NCBI GenBank assembly: GCA_008694505.1
Contig: VZDJ01000090.1
Location: forward strand, 11,171,646 to 11,235,645
Reading direction: 5' to 3'
DNA from: Cyanoderma ruficeps
Lineage: Eukaryota; Chordata; Aves; Passeriformes; Timaliidae
Length of the DNA: 64,000 nucleotides
The position numbers were made by a program, and so were the translations under genes. Of the stretch, positions 10,865 to 23,476 are shown piece after piece. The notes beneath the pieces are model-generated. The model was not told the DNA's origin. It saw only the letters and a list, made by a program, of their open reading frames with translations, and ran no database searches. How positions within the stretch are numbered: the stretch's first letter is position 1; every line of letters starts with the position of its first letter.

Positions 10865-12978
10865 TTTTAGTGCACCTGGGACTGTGGCACAATTCTTAAA
10901 GTATTTATGGAGAAATAAAGGACTAAGCACAGCACTGGGCTCTAGGGAAAGAGGGAAGCCCCACCCCTCAGATAGTCTCAGCCACTCTTCTATTGCAATA
11001 GAGTGTAAGGACTAAAAGATACATCCCTTCACCTTTTATGACTCCAGCTTTGTCCTTTTGTTTCCATTTATATTAATCTTGGCTTTCCTTCTTTCTTTCC
11101 CACTTATTATATTGGGAACAGAATCTTGTAAAAAAAAAACCCCAAAACAAAACAGTAAAAATAAAAAAAGAGAGATCCTTCAATATGTTAACCTAAAATT
11201 CATTTTCACATTTGACTTCTATTTTAAAAAATAAACACAGGTTTCAGGCTATGAAAGGTTGTTCAAGAAATTAATTCACCTAAACCAGCTGGGTTTCGTC
11301 AAGGCAATCTGTCCTCAAAGCTTTTCTCATCCTTGCTGAATTTTCAAGCCATTATTTTTAAACTTCCTCCTGTGGGAAAAGCCAAGGTATTTGGATGCAC
11401 CTGGCACTTTCCCAGGTGTGGAAAGGGGGCCACCAAGCTGTAGGGACTTTCTTGTTAAGGTTTTCACATTTTTGCCAGCAACCTTGGAGCTATCTTTGCA
11501 GGTATAGGGATGGGCTGCCTCCTCATGTTCTGTGTGGCTTCTCCCTGCTCAGCCTGGCCCTTGCCAGCTGCCAGAGGAGCAAAGACATCCCACAGCTTTT
11601 AAGACCCAGTGAAGAGGAGCAGCAAGGTCAAGCTGGGCTTTGCTCAAACCCCACTGGCCCCATGGAGGGAAAAGGAGGAGGGTAGAGCAGGGCTGTCACT
11701 GAGTCTGTTGGTGTAGCCTCACACCTATCACATGTGGCTGACCCAGGCAGGATAAGGCACAGCACTCCCAAAAATGAGCATGCTATCCCTCTTCTCTGAG
11801 GGATATCTCTTCTCTGAATCTCTGAGCTTCTGTCATTGTAGTCAAAAGCCCCAGTGCTTCCAAAGCAGGAGAGAGATGGGGATGCTTCAAGGTAAGACAG
11901 CAAATAAACAAAATGTCTCACCAAGAAACACGCCTTTAAAGACTCTCATATTTTATTGTTGGCTAGCCTTCCACCTGTGGTCTTTACTGACCTTTCCATT
12001 TATTCACAGTCCTGCAGATGGTGATTAAGTGTTTACTTTATCAGAATGCTACACATGTAGACAGTGATGGCTTCATGAATACAAAGTGCACCAATACCAC
12101 CAGAAACTCGTGAAGTGTTTTTGTATCAGCAACTGCATTGCATGGCATATTGGTGCTCTGCTGCAATTTAACTGCTTCCCATTATATTAAACACACGATA
12201 TGGTGAAACCTCACCCCACACTTCCAACTGAAAATAAATGCTTTTCACACCTCATCTGTGGACTGTTTTTGCTTGGTCCCACACTCGCCCCTCTCCCATT
12301 CCTTCTGTCTCTTTAAAATACGTGTAGCTCTCCATGGCTGTGGAGGTAGGGTGACAAAACACAGGCTGAATTTTATGCAAGTTTTCTGAAAGCTTTCAGG
12401 TTACAAGCTATGAATGTTTTTTAAGCAGTTAGTCTACCCACTGTGATATGAGCTATCAGATGCCAACAGTAGGACAGTTTGTAGAACTAATTATGTATGA
12501 TAGCACCTGTAAGGAGTGCCGTAAGGAGATTTTTAAGAGCAGGGAAGTTTGAAGCATTTCTTGCTAACTCCTTTTGACAGATGGTATCTGTAGTGTGCTG
12601 TTTTCCTAATGTATGGATTTCAGAATCTCACTAAATCAATCAAGCAATCAAATTATCTCAGTTCAAAGGTTACCTTTTGTTAGGTAGGTACAGTTTATCT
12701 AGTTATTTGCAATAATTACACAGCTTTTCATAAGGATTAATTTGAAAACAATTTTTGAAGCTATGCCTTATTTCTTTCTTCCTGCAATTAAATTATTCTT
12801 TTCTTACCATGAACACTCCTTGAGATTTTGAGTTTATCTAGGCTTTCACTCCTCAACCATGTTGTCAAGCAAAGAAGATTATCCAAGCAAAATCAAATCC
12901 TTACTATTTTAGCAAAATTAAACCTATAAGGGTCTGTAAGCAGAGTTCTTTGAAAACAAAAGAGCCAACTGAGCCAAG
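10865..12978. other. Unique sequence between LTR and CR1
   Basis: No gene was found. There is a moderately GC-rich stretch at about 11400-11780, an A-rich run at about 11131-11168, and the exon-like segment at 11842-11891. The 96-codon and 98-codon open frames here run in opposite directions over the same DNA and have no family resemblance. Confidence 0.5.
11842..11891 (+). other. Candidate 50-nt splice-flanked exon
   Basis: The acceptor CTTCTGTCATTGTAG (ending 11841) and the strong donor CAAG|GTAAGA (from 11892) bracket 50 bases that are open in all three frames. The pyrimidine tract is moderate. There is no homology that I recognise, and a random decoy is a serious alternative. Confidence 0.12.
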
Positions 12979-13824
12979 TTACGTGGTGCAGCCCGTGTGC
13001 TGGAGGGAAGCAATGCCCTCCTGAGGGGCCTTGACAGGCCCGAGGGCTGGGCCCAATGACCTCAATATGTTCAACAAGGCCACGCAAGGCCCTGCAGCTG
13101 GGCCAGGCCAGCCCCAGGCGTGGGCGCAGGATGGCTGGGCGTGCGTGTGGGTGGAAAGCCCAACAGCACCCTGCAGGATGCACTGGCAGCCCAGAAAGCC
13201 AGATGCACCCTGGCTGCACCAAAAGCAGTGGGGCCAGCAGGGCAAGGGAGGGGATGTGGCACCTCTGCTCTGCTCCAGTGAGACCCCATCACCGACTTTG
13301 TGGTCCCCAGCAGAAGAAAGACATGGATCTATTGGAATGAGTCCAGAGGAGGGCCACAAAGATGATGAAGGGATGGGAACACCTCTCCTATGAGGAAAGG
13401 CTGAGAGAGTTGGGGGTGTTACATCTGGAGAAGGCTCTGAGGAGATGTTATAAAATCTTCCAGTGCCTAAAGGTGCCTTCAAGTGAGATGGAAAGGGACT
13501 TTTCACAAGGGCAGGTGACAAGTGACAGTCACAAGGGAGAATGGCCTTATAAACTGAAGGAGGGTAGGTACAGACTAGGCTTAGGTTTTGATATTAAGAA
13601 GAAATACTTTTGTGAGGGTGGGAAGACACTGGAACAAATTGCCCAGAGAGGTTGTGGACTCCTCATACCTGGAGGTGTTCCAGGCCAGGCTGGATGGCTG
13701 GATGGGGATCAGAAACACCTGACTCAGCAAGTCAGCATCCCTGGCCGCGGCAGGGGTGTTGTAGCTGGGTGATCTGTGAGGCCCCTACAACCCAAACCAT
13801 CCTATGGTTCTTTGATCCTATGAG
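12979..13824 (+). mobile_element. CR1 LINE: reverse-transcriptase 3' end plus 3' UTR
   Basis: This 5'-truncated CR1 copy is about 850 bases long. It begins in the last part of the reverse-transcriptase frame: GTGTGCTGGAGGGAAG near 12995, GAGGGGCCTTGACAGG near 13023 and GTTCAACAAGGCC near 13069. It continues through GAGACCCCATC near 13281, GTCCAGAGGAGGGCCAC near 13340, CACCTCTCCTATGAGG near 13379 and CTGAGAGAGTTGGGG near 13401. The untranslated tail follows, with GATATTAAGAAGAAAT near 13589, GCCCAGAGAGGTTGTGGA near 13641 and the terminal CTATGGTTCTTTGATCCTATG ladder near 13803. Stops and indels break the coding part, so it is dead. It explains the longest plus and minus open frames here (136 and 180 codons) and the local GC peak. 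It is more complete than the copy at the left edge. Confidence 0.92.
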
Positions 13825-16800
13825 AAACAAAATGAGTCATTTCTTCAGTGTAGTTTGAACACTCCATGGAAGGGCAGATGATTCAAACAAGTTTCAATAC
13901 CCTGTAGTCTAAAACTTTCCTCTAAAAACACAAATTGTTAATTCGATAAGTAGTTTGCCTTGTCCCTATTAATTTATACATGCATATTATTTGACACACC
14001 TTGAGCTGCAGTAGATTAGTAAAGACACATAACTGAGCTCAGCATTCTCCTTCCCTTGCATTAGAAACTGGTACATTAGAATAAGCAAAAAATAATAGAA
14101 TAGCCCTGTCATCATATTGCAGAATTGAGTAGCCCTGAGATGTAGAAAAATGTGTGGCGTCTATGTCAATTTAAAAAATGCAGCAGTGATGTAATATTAC
14201 TGACAAATTTGCAATTCACATAGTTTTACTTGAACAAGGGCAGGAGTAAACCCAGTTTTTCACCCAGTGAAAATGCAATGTATTACTTGCAAATTAGAGA
14301 GGCTTTATGTACATTTTCAAATACAGCAGATCCGTCAGGTCTACCAGTAGCACTCATCAGAGAAGTCCAAGATGCTGATTTTAATCACTTTCACTTATGC
14401 TAGTCTGTCAGCACTTCAGCCAAGGTCAGTCACTCAGTACCTCATTGTTGGTTGTTGAGTATTTGTCTGCTTAGGTTGCCTGGATTTATAGTAGATTTTA
14501 TGTTAAGAAATATTCCACTACACTTTGACTACAATATGTTTATTGTAATCATATTGTTTGCATAATTGGCATAGTGTTTGCAGTTGATCTTCATCAGACT
14601 AAAATATGCAAAATCAGGTTAAAGTCCTAAGAATTTTAAAATTTAACAATTGTAAAATTTAATAATAAAGTGAGATGAAAGCATATAAGTGTTGAATAAG
14701 TAGATTTTCTGTAAGAAAAGCTATAGATGCAAGTTTTCAGGATAGCCCCCTTAACTTCCTTCAAGTCATTTCACATTTTAATTTTGATTTATGAGTCTGC
14801 AAGATAGCTGTTGAAGAATTTTGCACCATGCCATAAAAAAAAAAAAAAAATCAATGCACATCTTATACTCAATAAGCTGAGATGTTACAAATGGAAATTA
14901 CTTGCTACATATAGAATTGTTAAAGATCAGCTTGCATTTACCTGCTTACTGACAAACAACATTGAAATGTCATCAGCAGCTTAAGTTGTTCTTCTTCTGT
15001 AGTTATCATAGTTATTACCTTCTTAAGAGAAAAAGAAAGAGTCACAAGAATCCAAAGCAAGATAATTTCCTTTTCTGTCCTAGTCTCTTTCTTCGTGGTT
15101 GTTACTACCTCAAAAGAATAGAAACTTACCTATTTTTACCAGTTGCACACCCACATCTCCTCGCCTATGCAGAGGATTTGCATGTTTAAAAGCCATCTCA
15201 CTAAAACTGTGCATTGATGTGCCCAGCCAGTCCTGGCCCAAAGGGTTCAGTAAAACTTTCCCTGCAAGTGAGTCAACATTCTTAATAAAGCAGATGGACA
15301 TCCAGCTTTTCCAAAGCTGACCAGAGGTATGACAGTGAGGTCTTGGCAGCAAAAGCTGAATGGCTTGGAAGTAGAGTGAGACTCTCACTCCCATTTTGGG
15401 ATATATTTTATTTCATTGGGACTGTGGCAACTTGCTCCCTCCTCGTTCCTCATAACTGGCAGCAATATTCAAAATGAACTACTTTTTTTTTCTTATTTTT
15501 CTTCCCCAGCTAGATTAGTTTGCTGATCCCTGTGCAGGGAGTCACAGCAGCTTCAGCCAACCCAACCTCATGTACATAGAAGGAAAATAGCACAGAAGCC
15601 TTCAACTTCTAGAGTTTAGTCCATGGCTAAAGCATGTTAAACTGGCCAAATGAAGGAGAAATAGAAACTAGGAAATGCTCTTGAGTACATAGCATCCTCA
15701 CAGCCCAATCCAGAATGGAGCGCCAGAGGGCTGACAAGGAGGAGTAGTTTGCAGGGATCACTCTTAAATTAAAACAACTCTCTCTGCAGCAGCAAAGGGG
15801 AAGCCTGCATTACCATTGCTCACAACAGAAGGGCTGTAATGTCTTTCTACTTCTCCCAAAATCCAGTTTAATACAGAAATTTACCAGCTTTAGATAAGTC
15901 TACCCACAATGAAAAACTGAGCTAATCTTTTTATTTCCATCCCAGACCAGCTGTAACTGAATCATAGCTCAAAAGTTATAGAAAAAGTAACTAAAGAGCA
16001 AGTGCTTTTATAGGTTGTCTTAAGTGGCGCTCTACAATTACTCCACTGAGCTTTGATTTGGATTTCTTTATATCAAGAGGAGCTTTCTATAATACTAATA
16101 ACTGAGATCTTAAAAGTTGCTCAATGTGGCTTCTTACTTCCTCATTTAAATGCATTAAGAATGAGTTTTGCTTCCCATTAATATTTTTTGGTGCCAGATT
16201 TCTGTTCCCATTCTTACAGAGCAAGGTGGCAGTCAAATCCCTTTCAATAATCACACAGGAGAAACAGGATTCAGGGCTGCCAACAGCATTTTTTTTCAGC
16301 ATAACAGAATATAGGCAGTCCAGGTAGTACTAACCAAACACTTATGACAGCACTATCAATCCCCTTTTCTTCCCTTCAAAAAAAATATTGTTAAAGCTCT
16401 AAATCTGTTAGCTATAGATGTGACTATTACCAGCTGCAAATATAGTACTGTGTAAGGAAATAGTAACTGCATAATTTTAATGATTTATATTTGATAGACA
16501 CAGCACTGTGTAAAAAATTATTACAGATTTTGGTAGCCTCAGTGTATTGCATAGGAAGACATTAAGAAGAAGTTGATACAAGTGGTAATCTTTCCTAGTT
16601 GAATCTTGAAATACTTATTCTTTAAAAAAAGTCCTGGGGTCCAGGGCCTCTAAAACAAAAAAATAACTTTGTTATTATTTTATTAGACAAGGGAAATATT
16701 ATTTTAAAACACAAAAAGGCCTTTAATATTTTGTGTTCTCATTTTGGTAAATAATATTTGATTGCCTATCAAGAACTGAGCTACTGATAATCTGAATATT

Positions 16801-19800
16801 TTAGAGAATTTAAATCCTTTAAGGACAGCATCATACCTAGGCAAGCTCAAAAGTGTGGGTGCCTGAATATCTTCAATTTCTTTTGTAAAAATAGTATATA
16901 TTATGTAAATAGTGCTAGTGGTACCAAATATTTTCCCCCTAAGTTCTGTTCCCATTGGCACCAGGACTGAGAGGAATCCTGTTTAAATCCCAATCTCTTT
17001 TCTAAGAGCCAGGGTAAGGCAGAGACAACAAGCACTGAAGAGCCAGGCAGTGCATTCACCAGCTAGCAAAAGGGGACAGCGTGTGTAATGCTTACAGACA
17101 GAAGAGCAAGAAGGAAGTTCCTATTCAGGGCTTGGCAATGAGGTACATGCTTTACTCAATACCTCTGAATGAACGTTTTCTTGTGCACAATAAAATAAAC
17201 ATCTTGTTTCCTTTCCCCTATCAGCTCAGTCTCTCCCTTTCCTGGTTTCAAATTCAAGGTGCTTTCTTCCCTTGTCAAACCTTAATTATATCCCCTCAGT
17301 TGTTTATCACAGTTGGTGAGAAGTGATGAAAGAGTAGTAGATATGAATAAGAAATCCTTGGAATACAAGGTAAACTTAAATTTTAGAAGAAAACTAATTT
17401 CAAATGAACCCACTTAGGGTTAATACTGGCAGTTTGCACTTCTTTGCCCACTCTCAGCAGTATATTCTTTTAAATAGGACATCTACTGAAATAGCTCAAG
17501 ACTAAAGTTCCAATTGAAACCATGAGGGACTGAGGGAAGATGGATACTGCACGTATTTCAGAACATTATCTAACACGATGGTTGCAATTTGTTTCACCCT
17601 TCAGACACAACTTTTCCTGACAAACTAGAGAACAAATGCAGAAAAACAGATTACTACTACTTGTTTCCCAGCCTTGAACAACAAGCAGATGAGCTGGTCT
17701 ATTGAAAATCTATTGGAAACACACACCATGCTACTCTGTTATCCTTTCCAAGTCACAACCACAGTTTCAAGCAGCTGATTTTTAACCTCAAAACAAACAC
17801 AAAACTGCAGAAAATGTGCACAGCCACAGACCTCAATGATGCACTCCTTCACTTATACAAAGGAAAGATTTCTTTTGTTTGTCTTGCCACCACGTCCGTG
17901 GTAAACAAGGGTCTGATTTGAACCAGAGGAAATAATTTTTAGTGCAAATAATGTAAGCACAGTCAAGCAGATGTCATATTTGTATATATTAAGTGAATGT
18001 TGAAGATATCATCTTAATGAAAGTGTTCAAGAAAATCACTTGATTTTTCACTTCAGAAGGATACTTACAGAAAATTTTGCAAAGATCTGATGTACTAAAA
18101 CTGTGCATCAGAACAATGTGACCATAGGGGTATTTGGTTCTTCATATTGACCAGAAATCCACAATTATCTATTCAGTTATTAGTTTATCTAAATAATTTC
18201 ATCTTCAATGCAACAAACTGTAAATCTTTTTTCTAGTACATAGCTAATCCCAGGAACATAATTTAATGTAAATACTGATTACATTTCCTGATTACCAAGG
18301 TGGGCAAAATGACAATATGACCAAATCACTTTTAAGAGTATTTTCACAGTTTAGAAAGGAAGGTTGCTTGAGTGAGTGAAGAAAAGAGATCCAGCTGTAT
18401 TATTTCATTTTTTATCAAATAAAATATCTCATTCATTGCTGCTTTTCCTAAAATGAATCATGTTTCTTTTATTACTATATCTTAAAGTTAAGGATTTCAA
18501 ATTTTGTTTCTATGTAATCTAGAACTTGCATAAATGAGGAATGGTAAAAATAAATTGATGGCTAAGAATGTATCAACCACTGCAAGGCTTAATGTGTTAT
18601 GGAAGCTGACAAAAAAAAAACCCCAAAAAACAATGGATAACACAAACAATTAATCAGGAAACAGTTAAAACATTTGTTTGAATGCATTTATTTATGTTAT
18701 ACCAATTTTTCATTATGAGTTTCACAAAATTAACATAATTTTCTCACCTTTTGTTGACTTCTTCAAAGGTAGATTTGCTTATCTTCTTTATTATCTGTTG
18801 TTTAAATGGCTACTTTGATATTGTGATGTTTTTATGTTTGTAAGCAATTCTTAGCAGCTACAAAGGCAGTTAGTGTTTTAAAGTACCATAGAAATAAACA
18901 TGTCAGAGAAAAATGAAGAATCACAGAAATGTAGACACTTCAAGGGACACAAATAATGGCTGTGTTACTGAACCCTCATCTCTTTCCTAAAGGCTGCTAT
19001 CACCCTTCCAATTTTTACTGCATTACTTCCTAAATACTGCTGGTTGAATCTAATTTTGCTTTTCATTTTCATTCCTCAATCCTACCATGACACATCAAGT
19101 AGAAAAATTACTTCCTATGTGTCTTTTCTCTCAGACTTGACAGTTCAATATGCAGGGTTAGCCTTCAGGTAATGTTATAATACAAGGGGGTTCCTCCTGC
19201 TGCCACCACCCTGCCCAGCTCCAAACCCATTTAACACACTCCACCTGCACTCTCATTACTGCATTCTTTCCCTTTTGTGTCCTGTGTTTGGAAATGCCAG
19301 AAGAAATTTTTATTCTTGTAACAGTGCAGCCTTTTGCAACACAACATGCTCACAGCCAAAATCGCTCGCAGCTCAGACAGACCCGGAGCGTAAACACAAA
19401 AACTACAGACAGAGCCACAGCAGTCACCTCCTCTCTAGGTTGAAACTTATCTTTTGCTTCCTCAAGTTTGTAGATGGACATTGGATTCAAAAACCTGTCT
19501 TTCTGATATTACTGTTTTAAAAATTTTTCAGCTTCCTCTAAACTTAAATAATCTTATATCTGTGTCCACCTTTTTCCTCCATTTTGGTTAGATTGGCTAG
19601 TTCCCCTCTGTATTTTGAGGTGCAATTGTTCCTTGGATCTTGATTCCATATAATGATTTTTCAAATGTGCAAATTTTTTTCTATCCTTTGGCACAGTTAT
19701 GTGTAAAGATATTTGCACTAAGGTAGAATAAATAGAAAATTCCAGGTGTCTATTTAAGTTCTATCTCTCAAAGTCTAAGTCAACATTTAAAAGAAGGTGT

Positions 19801-22800
19801 GGTTTACTTCATTATTTTTTATTATTGTTAACGAAATTACAAATCCATAGTTCAATCATTAAGCTAATTATAATTTGAACTAATGGTGGTTAATCACCAA
19901 AAGCGGTAGTGCTAACTTCCAACAACAAAGTCGTTGTATGGCAAGAAAAACTGAGTGCACTGCCTTATTCTATCTACCATGAGCTTTTACAAACATAATT
20001 TTCTTTAAGCAGTATGCAAGAAATGTGTCAAATTTGCCATCCTTAGAGCCTGGTCTGTGCTGCAGACTAAACCCTGGACAAGTTTGCAATGTTATTGAAA
20101 ACTCCCAGCGTGAGGGTATAGCTTGTTTAATTCAGTGTTCCTTCCATATAATCTTTAACTGTAACATTCGGTATCACAAAGTTCAAACTCTATAGTTCTG
20201 CTACAGTCTCATGTTTTGATTGACAGGGGGTCAACTAGGGCTGCCTACTTTTTGAGCTGCAGCTCCCCTTCAGAAACCTGTGTACTCATGTGCACCTCTC
20301 CAAACTGGCATTCCCAACTTCTGGAGCTTTCCAAGGCTGTGCTACCCTTCCTACGAAGCATCCTATATCTTATGTCTGCACAGGCTTCATGAAACCTTAG
20401 TTCCCACCTGTGTTTTCATCATCAATATTCAAGAGCCACCTAGCGAATACAGGATGTCTCACTCTCAGCTCTCCTGCTGATGAAGACAACAATATATTCA
20501 ACTGGCTGCAGTAAGGGAGGGCCTGTCACATGCAGATGTGTATATAGGGCATTCTCATATGGCAAGTGTAATATCCAGCGTTTAAATTTAAGCTTTCAGT
20601 TTGATTTCAGGCTATGTCAAGTACAGGACAGAACCACAAAAAGACTGACTGAGTACTATCCATGTTGTTTTGAAATGGAAATATAATCGCAATTGAAAGT
20701 GCCAGGCAATATTTGTCTACAGCCACGAATACCTCAGCCACAGTTAAGTAGGTCTTGCCAGAGTCCCTGAAAATAGGCCACATTGCCTCTAACAATCTGA
20801 AAGGGGAATCCAGATTAATATAAACCTTTTTATCACTCTGTCTCTGTTCACAGTCAGTATAAATTCACAGTTTTTCGGCTTTTGTATTTATAGCACACAG
20901 GACTTTAACCGCAAGAAGCAACTTCCATTTCTGCAAAGGTGTCTGAACTGTGATGATTCTGATATTTGAACAAGAGTTCCTAACTTTGATAGCTTTTGTA
21001 TCCTAAAATACCTTTAATATACTGGTCCATCGATTCAAACATAAGTTATCAGTCTGACATTATCAAGAAATAAAAGTGATAGAGAGCTGAGCATTTGGCC
21101 TAGAAATTCAGTTTGAATGTAATTTTAATGTTTTTGATGGTATTCACAGGTGCTCTTCTTTTTCACCTAAGGATATGAAGGACTCTGAGTCCTAAAATAC
21201 ACATTATGACAATGGCATGGAAAGTTATCTCTCAAAACCAGCAACACAGATTGTAAATTTAAAATGCCCAGCTAACGTGAGATACTGAGGGATGGTCAAG
21301 GGTTTCATTTTCCAGTGCCCAATTCTCCTGCAATTTTTGAGAGCACCATCCAGAGGTCCTGGGTCTTTTCCATGACATAACATAAAACAGTTTTCACCAG
21401 TTCTGTGACAGAAGTGCTTCACCTACAGGCATGAGCTGAGATGCGTCTCTGGTGGACCCACAGCTCACCTTGACATGAACTAGCATCTTTTTATTAATTA
21501 GAGGTCTTCTTTTCCTGCAGTACAATTAGCACACATGCTACTTTCTCATGTAGCAGTATGCCCACCACTTTTCTCATGGTTTTGGGTACCAGATTTTGAT
21601 ACATTTCTGACAACCATCATGAGTACAGATAACAGGACATAATACCATCTGTTCAGAACTGGTATTTTCTCTGCAAAATCAGTTTATGTTGTGCATCTGA
21701 TTCTTGTCATCTGTTATCTCAAAGCTTCTTCTATTTCACTTCAGCTTTAGCTATGAGCACGCTTATGAGATGCACATTTGTGACTGAAGAAGCAGATCAG
21801 CAATTACTGACTGACTGCAGTTCTACATTCAAGAAAAGACAAGTTACTTCCACCCGGCTCAGCCAGGAGCTCTCTGAAGCTTTTGTGTGTTACTAGTACT
21901 GCCACTCCTACTAAACCTGATAGAAAAATATCATCTAGGATGTTCTCCTGCATTGCTGTGTTTCACTGCCTGAAAACAGGAGTTCAAAAAATCATTATTT
22001 TTGCTCTTCATTAGAAATTACTTGTCAAATATTTAACTACCAACAGATATACTCTCTAACATTAAAGAGGTTAAATAATTTAAGAGTCGATGGCACATAT
22101 TTATTTTGCACTTCTCCCTTTCCTTCTGATTTTTAAACATCTTTGGTTTACAAGGACTCTAAACCCAGAACTGTGACTCAGTTTTGTTTTGAAGCCTTTG
22201 GGGAGAGTAAACTCAATAAAGATTTTCTAACCAGTATGAGTAATTCACTGGTGCAAGAAGGAACAGTAACCAGTCTGAGTACATTCATTACTCAGGTAGG
22301 GTAATATAATACTTTACCCATCTGTAGAGTATCTCACCTGGCAAATATCCGTGTCTTAGAGTAAGATTGGAAAAATATATTTTATGGCAAGAATAAATTG
22401 TTAAATTTGGATAATCATGCTAAAAACAGTGTGTGACTGCTTGTCATGACAAGATGGATGCCTTCAGCAGACCTTGGAGAAAGAGATCCATATTTTCATA
22501 ATCAACAGGGATTATTAATCCCAAATTCTTGTTATTTAGACTTTTGACTGCGATTCATGCTGCTTTTATTCCTACAGCATCAATCTTAGCTGAGTGACAG
22601 AAGTGCTGCTGTTCTAAAGGTCCACTTTCAGTGAATTCATAAAAGAAAGCAAACTGTGCCCCCTGACAATGACAACTTTTCCTTTTTTTAGTTGGGTTCC
22701 CACTACAGTCCTTAGACTGTCCCACAGGCTGCGTGCTTGCATGCCTCCTTGCCCCTCCCTAGATTTAGACAACAGGATTGCAACAATCAGTTTCACTGTC

Positions 22801-23230
22801 ATCATGCCTGGCTGGCATCGTCAAGGCACTTGGAGAATGAATTTCATACATCTCTGGTTTGGGCCATACTGTCAAGACAAAAGAGACAGATACCTACAGC
22901 TTCATTGCTGCTGCAGCAGCAGACTGCTGGGTTGGCATTTACCGATCAAAAGAAACATTGCCTGAAGAATTTCCTCTGTCCAAAGATAAAAGGAATACAA
23001 TATTTTCATGGTAAATTTGTCTGAGCGCGTTCAGTTACTACTCTTCGGGCATGAAATAAGAAGCTGTTTGTAGAGATCATATTCCCAAACAAAGTACCCT
23101 GTGGGAAGAGCCAGATGCTCAAAGGTAGTTAAGTAATGCAGCTTTATCGTAGCTGTCACAATATTCCCAACCAGAATATATTTTCACAGCTCCCTACATG
23201 CTGAACTAGCTTCTGCAGCTATTTATCACA
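13825..23230. other. Long AT-rich tract, no gene seen
   Basis: No gene, RNA or known repeat was recognised. Small features are a 16-A run at 14835-14850, a near-perfect AT palindrome centred at 14649, an A-rich run near 18611, and the 16-bp palindrome TGCTGCTGCAGCAGCA at 22906-22921. The longest open frames are about 98 codons and overlap one another in different frames, as chance frames do. Confidence 0.55.
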
Positions 23231-23231
23231 T

Positions 23232-23279
23232 ATTGGTCAAGCACGTGCAGCCCCTCTCCTACGGTGGGAATATAAAAGG
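23232..23279 (+). promoter_or_regulatory. Promoter-like motif stack (CCAAT, E-box, TATA)
   Basis: Within 48 bases there are ATTGG (inverted CCAAT, 23232-23236), the palindromic E-box GCACGTGC (23241-23248) and the strong TATA sequence TATAAAAGG (23271-23279). The order and spacing resemble an RNA polymerase II core promoter, with a predicted start near 23301. The sequence is not GC-rich and no known gene follows, so function is speculative. Confidence 0.2.
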
Positions 23280-23317
23280 CATACAAATATACAAATGTAG
23301 CGTTTGTTGCCTGTGCA

Positions 23318-23476
23318 ATGTGTTGTGCAGCGGGTCAACAAGAGACCCCTCAAGTACTGAAGCTGCAGCTGTTGCAGGGATTAGGAAATCTTAAACAAAG
23401 ATTCCACTTCTGGATGCAGTGCAAGTTCTTTTATTACTGTATTCCAAAGGCTTCTGAGAGCCTTGGGCTAGTATGA
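23318..23476 (+). other. Short open frame downstream of promoter-like stack
   Basis: A 52-codon frame starts at ATG 23318, about 17 bases beyond the start site predicted from the TATA box, and ends at TGA 23474-23476. The start context has G at -3 but T at +4, which is intermediate. The peptide begins MCCAAGQQETPQV and has no signal peptide, membrane segment or motif that I recognise. It is recorded only because of its position relative to the TATA box. Confidence 0.1.

Noticed and set aside
12979..13521. 180-codon minus-strand open frame and overlapping plus frames
   Set aside because: All lie over the CR1 copy; the minus frame is antisense to it and the plus frames are broken remnants.
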